From the NCBI GenBank assembly GCA_023846275.1, contig JAIUJO010000070.1, positions 1,810,501 to 1,874,500 of the forward strand: a DNA stretch of 64,000 bases, read 5' to 3'. The DNA is from Vanilla planifolia. Taxonomy: Eukaryota > Streptophyta > Magnoliopsida > Asparagales > Orchidaceae. Below, piece by piece: positions 51,776 to 62,390 of the stretch; positions within the stretch are counted from its first letter, which is position 1, and the number at the start of each line of letters is the position of its first letter. Position numbers and translations under genes: made by a program. Under the pieces are notes generated by a model. That model ran no database searches. It worked only from the letters and a program-made list of their open reading frames with translations, and was not told the origin of the DNA.

Positions 51776-54290
51776 GATTATGTTGGGGAGTTCACTGAAC
51801 CACCTTAAATGCTTTGCTTTTGCCTCTAAAAATTAGAGGAAGCAATGAATATTTTACCAAATTGAAGATTTATTGAGCTTCTCTACATGATTACACTACA
51901 ATTGAAAATGGCATAGATATTATGTTGAACTCTATTTACAATAGAATTTACTAGGATTTTTTTCTATTCTTTAGTTTTAGATTTTTAACTTCCAAGTATT
52001 GCAAGATATGAGAGATGGAAGAAGTCAAGGTACATAATTAGATACAGAGTTTTTGTGACTACAATTCCACTAGGGTGGAAGAAATTGATGAAGCATTTCA
52101 TGTTTGTTTTGTTTAATGCCATAGATCATAGAAATATGGTTCAATAAGTTTGTACACTAGGAGAATCCATAAAATTAAGAATTTGAGAGTCCCTATATGC
52201 ATAAAAGGTCCATTTATGTTCAAATTAAAAATTCAAATTCCTGTAATTGTTACAAAATGTAATAAATTTATAAGAGCCTTCACATTATTAAAGGCATTTT
52301 GGATGGTAGATGACTATTCCTCTAAAGGAACTCATTCATCACTCTTCCTCTATCCGATTATCTTTATGCATGTTTTGTTAATGTAGTTTTGTAAGTCAAC
52401 AATCCACTTCTTACCTTTGAATAAGGTGCTTTCAAGTAAAGAGATTGGATGGTAGTGTCCTTTGAATCTTAAGAGCTTCTTGATGTTATTCTCCTACTTG
52501 TGTTTCATTTATTTACTCTTAATAGAAAAAATATTTAGCACAATAATTTCCAAATGCAATGAGTCATTGATCTTAAAGAAGAATATATTGATATTTTGAA
52601 TGCACTTTTTTACACTTATTGAGAAGAGGATAAAACTCAACTATTTGGTCCAAATAGGAATCTGGTTTATAACCTCTCGAAGTTCCATAGTGCTTCACTA
52701 CACTTGATATATGTAGATTGCTTTAGCCTCTTCTTAGTGCTTTTGTTATAAAAAGGAATTGGAATAAGGAAAGATGGTTACCTTGCTTTAGTAATGGGAT
52801 GATTAAGAGGGCCATTGTCTCTGAAATTAATGAATAGTAGTCTGTTTTTATTATAAATACTTATGACTAAATTAACAAATTAACTATTAAAGTTACTTTT
52901 TAAAAAAATTGCATGATATATTTTTGAATGCTTTTCTAAGGTATGGTTTGATAATAGAGTTATTAACTTTGACCTTGCAATTTAAAACATCAAAGTAGTT
53001 CTTATGCAATGAAGATATTTTTTTGATTTCTCCTTTGTAAATGTTGATTGCTCCATTAAAATGAGTGTGTGGACAAGAAAGATTGTAGGCTAAATATTAA
53101 TAACTTTAAATTTTTTTTAAAAGAAACTATAAGTGCAAATTAGTCTATAATCTTTAAAAGATTTAGTGCAATAGGTCCTTGGAAGGATGATTATATTTGC
53201 ACTAATGAATTATCTAAGTAACAGGTTTCCAATAGTAGAGTCATTGATAGCTTCATAATTTTCACCTTTATCAACAATGCTTGTAAAAGAAATTATTAAA
53301 CCCATCCAATTTAAATGCACTTGAAAAATCCATCAAAAAAATTATTTTTTGTATTTCCTCGACACAAATTTGCTAAATTAGCATCATATTCCTTTTCAGT
53401 GAGTCTATGGATAATAGAGCAAAGCTCTTGACATTTTTCTTGGTAGAGACAATAGGTAAGTGAGAGGTGAAGAAACCCACAACATATTTAGCAGTTAAAA
53501 CCTTCTCTGAGAGCCAACTCTGAATTGCATCTTTAATTCATTTTGTATTAAGCTTACTTTGCCTATTTTTGGCCATTATATTGAAGAAAGTTTTGCTTTT
53601 ATCACCTTCCTTGATCCACATAGTACTTTCCTTCAAGCTTTTAATACATCTCCACCATTTTAGCAGCCATGAACAACTAATCCTAAGTTTGGTTAATTCA
53701 AAAGTTTATAATTCTTTCATAGCTAGTTAAGGACTTTTTCTTTCTCCAAAAGTGGCTCTTCTAATTCTTGAATCATCTAGAATATATTAGAAAATTGACC
53801 TTTCTTCATGGTGAGTTTTAAGTCTCCTCATTTTTAATGTAGGGCCTTCATTCCTAAATAACCAATTGGAAGACTCTTGTTCTAAGAAAACATTGGATAG
53901 AATTCTATGCTTTTAATCCATGTACTTTGGAATTTTAATTGTCTTTGAATAGATCTAATTGTTGAAGGAAGGATAAAAAATGTAGAGTATTCTAATAGGA
54001 TCTAGTTCATATGTTAAACGATTATATTGAAATTGTCTTGAACTAATTTTGATTCATTAAAGTTCTTTCTAAAAGAGCGATATTTAAATTCTTTAACCTT
54101 GGTAATGACAAAATTCTCCATACCATCCAAGAAAGAAAATTAGCCTCCATCATCAATCTTAAAACCCACCAAAGATCTCTTCTATAAAGCAATATTGGTC
54201 CAACTAAAAAAGGTTAAGTGCCTTTGCTTGTTCCTAAAGATCCTCGCTAAAGCTTTTGAGAAATTGGATGTTTATTTGTTACCACTTATC
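51775..54290 (-). pseudogene. LINE copy 2 ORF2: endonuclease end, linker, RT
   Basis: This minus-strand counterpart of LINE copy 1 shows MWIKEGDKSKTFFNIMAKN at about 53,570-53,625 (linker, usual WLKEGDxNTKFFH). LDGFNNFFYKHC lies at about 53,277-53,315. KPYLRKAFKNIS near 52,930 is RT motif A, with the catalytic Asp replaced by Tyr. LESTLFKGKKWIVDLQNY lies at about 52,385-52,450 (usual LGVPLFKGK). The plus-strand texts 52,921-53,340 and 43,501-43,900 are clearly alike. RT motif C (FADD) cannot be read. Between 51,775 and 52,385 the expected region after RT is too decayed to recognise. Upstream similarity to copy 1 stops at about 54,290, where gypsy sequence begins, and resumes at about 61,020. 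Confidence 0.85.
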
Positions 54291-54309
54291 ATGCCTCACC
54301 TACAATCAT

Positions 54310-54565
54310 GTTGTGTTGGGTGGCATGTGAAATCTATGCACATTATATTAAGGGATTGAATGACACAAAATCTACATTTTGCATGCTTTTGGTCAATGGT
54401 CAAATGTGTCTTGCGAAAATTAAAATATTACACTTTTTTTAATAAAATGTGTATCCAACCCTCATATAAAGAGGTAAGAATGATGAACGAAAGAAGGAGA
54501 AGTTCTTGGAGGGATCAATGTTCTTATGAAAGCACAAGTTACTTCATTAACACAATAATTTGAAG
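54310..54565 (+). repeat. Putative 5' LTR fragment of the nested gypsy
   Basis: Matches lie at 60,640-60,960. The word caaatgtgtctt occurs at 54,401 and 60,805. It is followed in both by gaaaattaaaat-type text, ttaataaaat, ataaagaggyaagaat and gaargaaga (offset about 6,400). Downstream, 54,511-54,560 weakly matches 60,900-60,955. Similarity is clear in the middle and poor at the edges, as for old LTRs. No convincing primer-binding site follows. Confidence 0.55.
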
Positions 54566-54689
54566 TGTTAATAGGGATGGTGTTAAAAAAACCAATATAC
54601 TCCATCATAAATTTGAAACAAAAATCACCATGCAAAGAAAATCTTTCTAAATCAGGGACGCTTGGGGTTACATTTGAGGATGCCATCAT

Positions 54690-55080
54690 TAATATTGCGA
54701 TTCAATTCTTTAGAATCGATAAGGTATGTTGAAGTTAGATATACCCTATTAATGATACTATTGATGCAAAAACATTAGATGCCTAATTAAATCAACTTGA
54801 GACCTATTTCTCCCAATACAACTACTCTTCGTTTAACAAAGTAGTATATGCTTGATTGAAAATGTTGAGCCATACATTGTCCTAGTAGAATGTAAATTTA
54901 AGAACTCATTCGGATATACAGCTAATATGGAGTCTATTTAAGAAATTTATTTGAGAAAAAATTTAGCCCATAGTTTGTGTATGAATGGTATAAGAAGTAG
55001 CTTTGGCTCTAATATCGACAAATGCAAAAAATCTAAGATTGCACTATTAAATTTTAAAGACAAGCTATTGTATTAAGGAT
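54690..55080 (+). pseudogene. Gypsy gag (capsid) remnant
   Basis: NQLETYFSQYNYSS at 54,789-54,830 matches the plant gypsy capsid signature (WLxQLExYFxLYNYxxxQKVAFAxLKLEGHALxWW). The frame continues KVVYA, stop, LKM, SHTLS and then two adjacent TAG codons at 54,883-54,888, where the family has Trp-Trp. NVNLRTHSDIQLIWSLFKKF follows, as in the part after the WW motif. Capsid proteins of this type form the virus-like particle. Function is lost. Confidence 0.7.
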
Positions 55081-55319
55081 ATCTATTGTAAAGATGTAGA
55101 CTTTACCATGTACTTTTAAGGTTTTTGTAATCCTATTGCAACATAACTAACCTTGTTCCCTATATAATCTTTGGTATAAGCAAGCACATTTACCACCGCC
55201 ATTGATATAATGGCCACTGAAAAGAAGAACAAAAATATGGAACCAAAGACATAACATTTCACACTTTAGGAGGATTAACACTAATATAATGAACTAACAA
55301 AAAAGGAGAGATTAATACC

Positions 55320-55840
55320 AAATAAGGTGGATGATAGCCACAACAATAACAACAGCATTTACAAGTGCGAGTCAAAAACCCACTATAAAAAGCAAGGCCT
55401 ATGAGAAAAATGTTGGATTGTTTACACTAATCTTTTCTCAGACATGTCTAAGAAAAATGGGGAAAACTGTCTTTCTCGCAACTAAAATTGAAACTATTGT
55501 TGAGGTTTCATAATAAAATGATAACACTCTACGTCTTTTGGTAAGGCCAACAAGGCTTATAATTAATGAAATCATTATAGAAATAATGGAACTCTTTTCA
55601 ATCTATATTCAAGTAGATGAGTTGGTTAATGCTATCATAGACACTAGCACTTAGAAAAATTTGATCTTTAATGGCCTTGTGCAGAACGTCTGCTTAAAAA
55701 TTGGTACTTATCCAAGCCATATTCACATGGGTTGAGTCAAAAGGCCTCTAAAGCAAGAGTTTATAGAACATATAAGGTAAAATTTAAAATCACGTAAGAA
55801 TATATTGATGAAGTTGTTCATAAAGCAGTTCTATTAGAAG
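55320..55840 (+). pseudogene. Gypsy aspartic protease remnant
   Basis: From 55,610 the frame reads VDELVNAIIDTST, stop, KNLIFNGLVQNVCL then KIGTYPSHIHMG, stop, VK. This matches plant gypsy protease (ALVDSGASHNFISxxLVxxLGL, then PxxHPYPLGWV). The active-site triad is DTS (Asp codon at 55,640-55,642) instead of DSG. The Trp of GWV is TGA at 55,733-55,735. The preceding open frame at 55,331-55,513 could be the end of gag but shows no zinc knuckle. Confidence 0.65.
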
Positions 55841-56029
55841 TTTGCCATGCCATCTTTTACTAGTGATAGTTGTGGAATCAAGATGATCTATACTATTGTT
55901 AAGCTGAATAGTATCGATTCAGAAGGGATGGATAGAAATTTAATATAATATGGAACAAAGGAAAGTTAATAGTAGATATTATTGCTACTACCATGCAAAG
56001 AGATTTGAATATAAAATTTTAAATTATAT

Positions 56030-57250
56030 GTTAATTTAATTACACCTATGAAGCTGAATACTTGTTCCAAAAAATATAGTAATCTTCCTAAACAACTTAA
56101 GAAGATACTAAGAGAATATTATACACCATTTACTAGTACAATTGCCAAATTGTGTTGTGAACCATCTGATCAACTTCTATCAAATTAACACTTATAAATA
56201 TAAATATGTATCATAACATAATAGAAAAAAATGATGTAATTAACATGCAAGCCATAGAGTTATTGAAAAATGAAGTACTAGATCTTACTAATTCACCATT
56301 TGTCTCTCTAGTTGAATTAGTGCAAAAAGGATGGAAGTTGGCACATTTGTGTGAATTGTGGAGCTCTTAACAAAATCACTTATACAAATAGGTATCCACT
56401 ATGAAGAATTAATGATCTATTAGACAAACTAAAGCATGCATGAGCATTCACAAAATTTGATGTCTAAGAAAGGTATAATCAATTTCATATTACAGAAGGA
56501 GAAACTTTGAAAAAAACTTTCAAAACTCTACAAAGAATGTATGAGTGGCTAGTAATGGTTTTTGGCTTGTGCAATGCTCAAGCAAAAATCATGTGACTAA
56601 TGAATGGCCTTCTACTCCCTTAGAAGATTTTATGCTTATCTACCTTAATGACATTCTCATTTATAGTAGTACGCATGAAGGATAGATAAAGAATTTATGG
56701 AAGGTGTCTGACATATTACAATTGCATTATTTATAGTTAAATGAGAAGTTGTGTGAGTATGCAATGGAAACAATTTTATATTTGGGATATTAAGTTGGAA
56801 AGGGTTAAATAAACATTGATAAGGACTAGATTAATGCAACTGAGAAGTGGTGTAAACATCATGATGTCACCAGTGTGAGGGGTTTTCATAGAGCTTGTCA
56901 ATACCTAAGAAAATTCATCAAAGAATTCTTTGAAAGAATAGCACCATTTCATGCACTAACTTTCCAACATCTAAAATTTGAGTCGATAGAACTATATCAG
57001 TAGACATTTTGATACTTTAAAGAGGTAATTTGTGAAGCACCAATTATAGCTCTACCAATCTAAAACATCCAATTGATATTCAAGTAGATGCATCATGGTG
57101 AGTTATTGATGTAGTTTTAAAGGAATAAGCCCAAGCTGCTAGCATACTATTCTTAATTACTTTTAAGAGAATAAAAAAATCGAATCAGTGATAAAGAGCT
57201 GAGTTTTTTACATCAATCTATAAAGCAATAAAGGCCATACACCCTTAAAA
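56030..57250 (+). pseudogene. Gypsy reverse transcriptase and RNase H remnant
   Basis: In order: KKDGSWHICVNCGALNKITY at 56,324-56,383 (usual KKDGSWRMCVDYRALNKIT), NRYPL, FTKFDV with motif A Asp intact near 56,450, and FKTLQRMYEWLVM, VFGLCNAQ at 56,516-56,580 (usual PFGLTNAP). Then come M, TGA, LMN at 56,591-56,602 (usual MRLMN) and, after a frame change, IYLNDILIYSSTHE at 56,638-56,679. The catalytic YLDD is YLND (Asn codon 56,647-56,649). GFHRACQYLRKFIKEF near 56,880-56,930 is the connection (GLxxYYRRFIxxF). RNase H begins with APIIALP near 57,036 and VDASW at 57,083-57,097, with its first catalytic Asp. Order and spacing are normal for gypsy; it is inactive. Confidence 0.88.
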
Positions 57251-57689
57251 AATAATTCACAGCACATTCAAATCATTAGCCACTCTGATATTTGTAGACT
57301 CAATCATAGATAAAACATGTACGATGCCTTTAGTGGTTGTCATACCTACAATAATTATGCCTAATTATTAAATATAAGAAAGGCACTTTGAACAAGCTTA
57401 TACATATGCTTTCTTGACCTCCTTCAATCTTACAATGTTTAACAACTACTATGCATACATGACCTGTAGAATTTAAGGACAAAGTTATGAAGTATTAAGA
57501 TGACCCAAATTTTTGAAAAATTTAGCAAGACAAAAATGAGGTAAATACTCAAATTACTTTATCATAAATAAAGTTTTGTACATCAAGATGATGATAAAAA
57601 ATGATGAATTAGTGTAGCTAAAATTAGCAAGGTCTTGAGACACACTGGAGTTTCAAAGGCCACTCTTAATTTTCAAAGGTATGCTCATT

Positions 57690-57990
57690 GAGCCCACATG
57701 AATTTAGATGTTATGAAATTTATTGATGGTGAATGCTTTTTGTTGCAACAAAACCATCAGGTCATATATAACAACTACATATACTGCTACCAATACTAAC
57801 AAGTCCTTAGAATAATATCTTAATGAATTTTATCAATTGTCTATCAATGACTTCATGAGGACATAATCACCTATTTGTAGTAGTAGATAGAATTTCCAAG
57901 ATGGTTAGAGTAATGTCATACAAATAAGGGATTACAAGTGACCAAGTAATTATGTTTTTCTTCCAAAAAGTATGTGTACCATTGATGGTT
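57690..57990 (+). pseudogene. Gypsy integrase core remnant
   Basis: LLPILTSP, TAG, NNILMNFI at 57,784-57,834 corresponds to LLPxPTxPWExISMDFI. The conserved Trp is TAG (57,808-57,810) and the first catalytic Asp is Asn (57,826-57,828). LFVVVDRISKMVRVM at about 57,870-57,915 follows, an almost exact form of the family's IFVVVDRFSKMAHF motif. VCVPLMV at about 57,970-57,990 is the start of the next block (LHGxPxxIVSD). The catalytic second half is not readable beyond 58,000. Confidence 0.78.
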
Positions 57991-58628
57991 AGAGTAATGC
58001 CATATTGTAGGTTTGATTAAGCCATCATTTTAGCTTTTCAAGATAGAAAATAAATCAAGAAATGAATAATTATATATTGTCAAGAAAAAATAATTGTTCA
58101 TGGCCCTTCAGTCAAATCTTGAAAAAATATTTTCAGTTTTTTTTATATATTTGTTTTATACAAAACTTAGAAAATAAAAAATCACTTCTATCTTGAATTC
58201 AGTCAATCAATCTTGAAATAAAATAATTAATTAATCTTGTAAAATTATTGTAGGTTTTTTATGCATAATTAAAAAAAAACCAAATTCAATATTTATACAA
58301 CGATTTTATTTTTATCTTCAAACATGTATCAAAGTTTAATTGATCACCTCTTTCAACCTCACTCACCTAAACATTTTTCATCCAAAATATTTGAAATAAA
58401 CAAAATTCTTCAATGCATGATGCAATGAAAAAAATGGTCATTTGTTTAAAAAGATGAACAAACCCTAATTAAACAAAAGCCTTATGAAAAAAGGAGAAAG
58501 AAATAGTAAAAAATTCATACATGGCCATACTAGTTTTGCAAAACAAACTAAACCACCATAGCACATTAATCCACTGCTTAGGAAACTACTATCTTTATCC
58601 AACTAGAAAACCAATTCGAGTTACAACT
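57990..58628. other. Unassigned, expected gypsy integrase C-terminal region
   Basis: The remainder of the integrase should lie here, but AT-rich sequence with no readable motif is found. It runs up to the GAA-rich array. Confidence 0.4.
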
Positions 58629-59465
58629 TGAAGAAGAGGTAGAAGAAAGAAAGAAAATGAGTAGAAGAAGAAGAACAACAAATAGAAGGTCAAGAAGGAG
58701 GAGGAGGAGGGGAAAAAAGATGAAAGAATTGGGAAGATGATGGTGAAGAAGAAGAAGAAAGAAAATAGAGAAAGAAAGTAAGAAAGAATAAGAATAAGAA
58801 GAAAAAGAAGAAAAAGAAGAAGAAGAAGAAGAAGAAGAAAAGAAGAAGAAAAAGAAGAAGTAGAAGAAGAACAAGAAAAGAAGAAGAAGAAGAAGAAGAA
58901 TAAAGAAAAAAGAAAAAAGAAAGAAAGTAAGAAAAGGAAGAAGAAGAAGAAGAAAGGGAGAATGAATGGAAGAAAGAAAGAAAGAAGAAGAAAGAGAAGT
59001 CAAAGAAGAAAGGAAGAATGAATGAAAGGAAAAAATAAAGAAAGAAAGATGAAGAAGTAGTACTAGAAGAAGAAGTAGAAAGAAAGAAAGAAAGAATAAG
59101 TGAATGAAAGAGAGAAGAAGGATAAGTAGAATAAGAATAATAATAAGAAGAAGATGGTGATGACAGAGAAGAAGTGGAAGAAGAAGAAGAAGTGGAACAA
59201 GAAGAAGATGAAGGACAAGAGGAAGGAAGACAAGATAAAGAGGAGGAAGAAGAAGAAGAAGAACTAAGAAGGAGAAGAAGAAAAAGAAGAAGATGAAGAT
59301 GAAGAAGTAGAAGAAGTATAGGATGAGGATGAAGAAGTAGAAGAGGAAGAAGTAAAAGAACTGGAAGAAGATGAAGGAGAGGAAGAAGATGAAGAAGAAG
59401 AGGAAGAAGATATAGAAAAAGAAGAAGAAGAAAAATAAGTAGGAGTAGAAGAAGAAGAAGGGAAA
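58629..59465 (+). repeat. Large imperfect (GAA)n array, about 840 bp
   Basis: The plus strand is almost pure A and G, dominated by GAA triplets with GGA, GTA, GAT and AAAG variants. Pure runs occur, for example near 58,817-58,840 and 59,242-59,260. C and T are rare. The complementary strand gives three long Ser/Leu/Phe-rich open frames (up to 307 codons), which are artefacts of the repeat. GAA/TTC tracts of this size can adopt triplex structures. It lies inside the nested gypsy element. Confidence 0.95.
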
Positions 59466-60639
59466 TTGCCCATCCTTCACATGTGTAATCATAATATTCA
59501 ACTATTGAATAAATTTTAGTGAGCAATGTAGGAAATGAGTGATACCACTTTTATGAAGATGGAAAATTGCTTGAAATGAGAGTATTTTATTACAGTAAGC
59601 AAAGTAGGAAATGACGGATACGAATTTTTGCCATGAAAACTTGGAGTTTATAGTGTACAACATCCAAAAATATGGAAAGATAGTGTTATATATGTATAGC
59701 TTGCATACAATCATATTGTGCATGAATTGATAAATAAGAACTCTTTCAAGGATTTTTCATTAATCCTACACAAAGCTAGCTACACTTGAATTTCAAGATG
59801 CAAGAAATAATCGAATTTAGAAGTGATATTAAACAAAAAAACTCAAAACATTGCAGATACAATACATGAAATATATTTCAATGCCAAAAGATAATGACTC
59901 AAGCCATAGATAAAGTATAAGAGAAGACATGACCAACACAGAGTTTAAAGATGTTCACAAAAGATTACCTTATTTGGCTTCATATTAGGAAGGAAAGATT
60001 TAAAGTACATGGAAAGAAGATAAAAGTAATATGATATAGTCATTTCAAGATACTATTAGGAATTAATAATAATACATATCTAGTTGTTTGAAAAGAATAT
60101 ATGAAAATGTTTTTAATAGTTAATATGGTTAGCTTGAAGGCCTATGAGCAATTTTTTCTTGATGATGAACATTAAAACCACTTAGCACCAATGGATGACT
60201 TTCTAAAGAATGATGATAACATCTTAAATTAAGATAACATCATCTAGGAAGGGATCATTATGATAACGAGCAAGGCCTAGACTTTATACCAAATTGTGAA
60301 GAAGGGAAAAAGACTTACTATTACAAAATGTATAGCTTGGAGAAAGGTTAGTCATTAATCCGTCATGTTTGTTTGGAGTATAATCAAAAAATAAGGACTA
60401 GTGGATCTAGTCAAGTTGATTCAATGAATCTAAAAAAATAAGCCAAAACTAGAGGAAGGAGGAGCAAAGAAAGTGCAAGGTCTGTGGCTCACGTTGGAAT
60501 GAACAGTTGTCTTTTGTATGCTTGACTTCAAGAACCACATCTGCTACACTCCATATGTAGTGCTAACTAGGTTTATGTGCACCAATTATGAAAAGGAGAT
60601 GGAACAACTGCCTCACATATATGAGCATGCTTTAGGTGG
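59466..60639. other. Unassigned 3' part of the nested gypsy
   Basis: No motif is readable. A purine-rich gaaaaggagatgg at about 60,590-60,602 stands shortly before the 3' LTR-like stretch and could be its polypurine tract. The rest may be decayed 3' untranslated sequence. Confidence 0.4.
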
Positions 60640-60960
60640 GTAGATATGTGGGTCATGTGCAAGACAAGTACCACTTACTATGCCTTTCCTATGCTCATGT
60701 AGTGCTAAGTGGTGCATCAAATTAAAGTGCATATTGGGCTTTAACATGCATGTATGGAGCCAATGATGCAAAATTTTGTCGATTTTAATGTTTTGATGAA
60801 AGGACAAATGTGTCTTTGGGAAATTAAAATGTTATGTCTTCTTTAATAAAATTTTACAATATAAAGAAGCAAGAATAATGAAAGAAGAACTTTTGGTAGT
60901 ATTCAATTTTCTTGTGAGAAAATCATTATTCTTCTTCTCTTGATTACTTAGTTTCTCACA
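60640..60960 (+). repeat. Putative 3' LTR fragment of the nested gypsy
   Basis: This is the partner of 54,310-54,565 (shared core about 60,799-60,915). After it, sequence similar to LINE copy 1 (about 44,960 onward) begins at about 61,020. The first 150 bases have little counterpart in the left copy, which appears shortened. Confidence 0.5.
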
Positions 60961-61019
60961 ATTTTCATACTTCAAATTTTTCTTTTTTGACTAGGACAAT
61001 ATGGTCTACTAGTGAGAGC

Positions 61020-62390
61020 ATAAGGTGAGAAATCCTCATAAAAAGATTAGTTGCTCATTGAATTTGTTGATATAGTTATTTAAGAGCACGGTTCTTTTAC
61101 TAAGTATTGAAGTTCTGTGACGTAGTTAAGTAATTTAATTTTTGACATGTTGGGAGAGTAGAATTTCTCACATGTTAAGCTACTTATGAAACCCTTATCA
61201 ACTTTTATTTCCTTACATTCCCCTATTTATGTAAATTCATTACTCAAAACAATTGGTGTCCACACAAAAGACTACCAAAGTTTGGGGTTTCACATTGCTT
61301 ATTGCTTGATGAATTGGAATAAACTCTTCCTCACCATTTCTTGCATACATCAAGAAATTTTGTCCTTGTTGCATTGGATAGTTAATTATCTTTTTGGCAA
61401 TATAGATAATAGTTTGGAAGATTTTTGGAGCTTAATATTTTACTCTATACTATTATTGTTGCTAATCTTTCTAAGGATTCTAATATGTGACGAATGCCTT
61501 TAGAAAAATTGAGCTCTATGTTGATTGGAGCCCCAAAAGGCATTGTTAAGTTAACTACTTTAGCATTTACATTTAATGGGTTGTTGACCCTGACACAATT
61601 GAGAGTAGGGCAAACTTGTTGACAACGTGGATTGGAAGGTAGTCCAAAGAGATCTACACTAGAGCTTACATAGGTTGAATTTTGAGTGAAAAAAGTAGGA
61701 ACCATTTGATGATTCTCATTTGAAAGTCTACAATTTTACAATTTTTGTAAATGCAACATAACTATCATCTAATTCTAATGAAATTCTTATACGCATGTGC
61801 TATATTTATCACAATAGATCTAAAATAGCCAAATTGTTTGATTTCAGTTCTTTGGAACTCAATGATGGGTCTTGAAAGTGAGAACATAGCCAATTATAGT
61901 GAGTTCAATGGGTGTAGCCTTTTTGTAGATATCATCATCATTGAACATGACCTCTTGTGAGCACTTTAAAAAAGGTGTTGGAATTATCTTTATTAGAGAG
62001 GTTAGGGAACTCCACTGATTCACCACAAAAGAAGGGCCAATACTCCAATGCATACATGAAATCTACCTAGTAAGAGAGAGGAGCATGCCAACATGAATAA
62101 TCTAAAAATCTCGTTTGATATTTCTTCCAGCTTCCAACAAGTTTGAAAATGAGCATATTAATGAAATGCTATTTCTCTTTGTCATTACATTCCTTTTCAA
62201 TCTAGATTTATGATATGCAAGTCATATGTTGCCACTATATGTATATATATAATCATCATTTTTGTAGCTTAGTTTATTATCAAGTGATCTTATAACCACT
62301 GCCAACTTTTTCTTTAATAATGAGTATAACAAAAATTAAATGAATCATTTTATGAAAACATACCTATAGTTTCTAATATCACAACATACT
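61020..62390 (-). mobile_element. LINE copy 2, 5' part (ORF1-like), displaced by the gypsy insertion
   Basis: This matches LINE copy 1 at about 44,960-46,150 in order and spacing: 61,091 with 45,021; 61,465 with 45,403; 61,605-61,660 with 45,540-45,600; 61,855-62,060 with 45,770-45,980 (gaacat-gac/tgtc, gattcaccataaaa/gattcaccacaaaa). The minus strand has open stretches at 61,445-61,705 (86 codons) and 61,859-62,053 (64 codons) in the expected ORF1 position, but neither shows a secure domain. An opposing 105-codon frame at 61,186-61,503 on the plus strand is judged fortuitous. The last 150 bases match 48,110-48,250. Confidence 0.65.

Larger units (their letters stand above)
54300..60960 (+). 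mobile_element. Degenerate Ty3/gypsy retrotransposon nested in LINE copy 2
   Basis: This interval is framed by two similar stretches (54,310-54,565 and 60,640-60,960) and holds gag, protease, RT, RNase H and integrase remnants in gypsy order on the plus strand. LINE copy 2 similarity stops just before it and resumes just after, so it appears to have inserted into that LINE. About 6.7 kb would be a normal gypsy size, but the ~840-bp GAA-rich array is extra, so some of the 3' pol region must be missing. Stops occur in every domain. Exact LTR ends and a target-site duplication were not established. Confidence 0.75.

Noticed and set aside
52150-52386. 78-codon plus-strand frame
   Set aside because: It is antisense to the LINE copy 2 region downstream of RT and shows no motif, so it is best explained as a chance opening.
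58578-59526. Long minus-strand open frames (307, 278 and 69 codons) rich in Ser, Leu and Phe
   Set aside because: They are the complement of the GAA-rich array. Absence of stops follows from the lack of T and C on the plus strand, three frames overlap, and no domain is present.
61186-61503. 105-codon plus-strand frame
   Set aside because: It lies antisense to the LINE copy 2 ORF1-like region, is not conserved in the matching part of copy 1, and has no recognisable domain.
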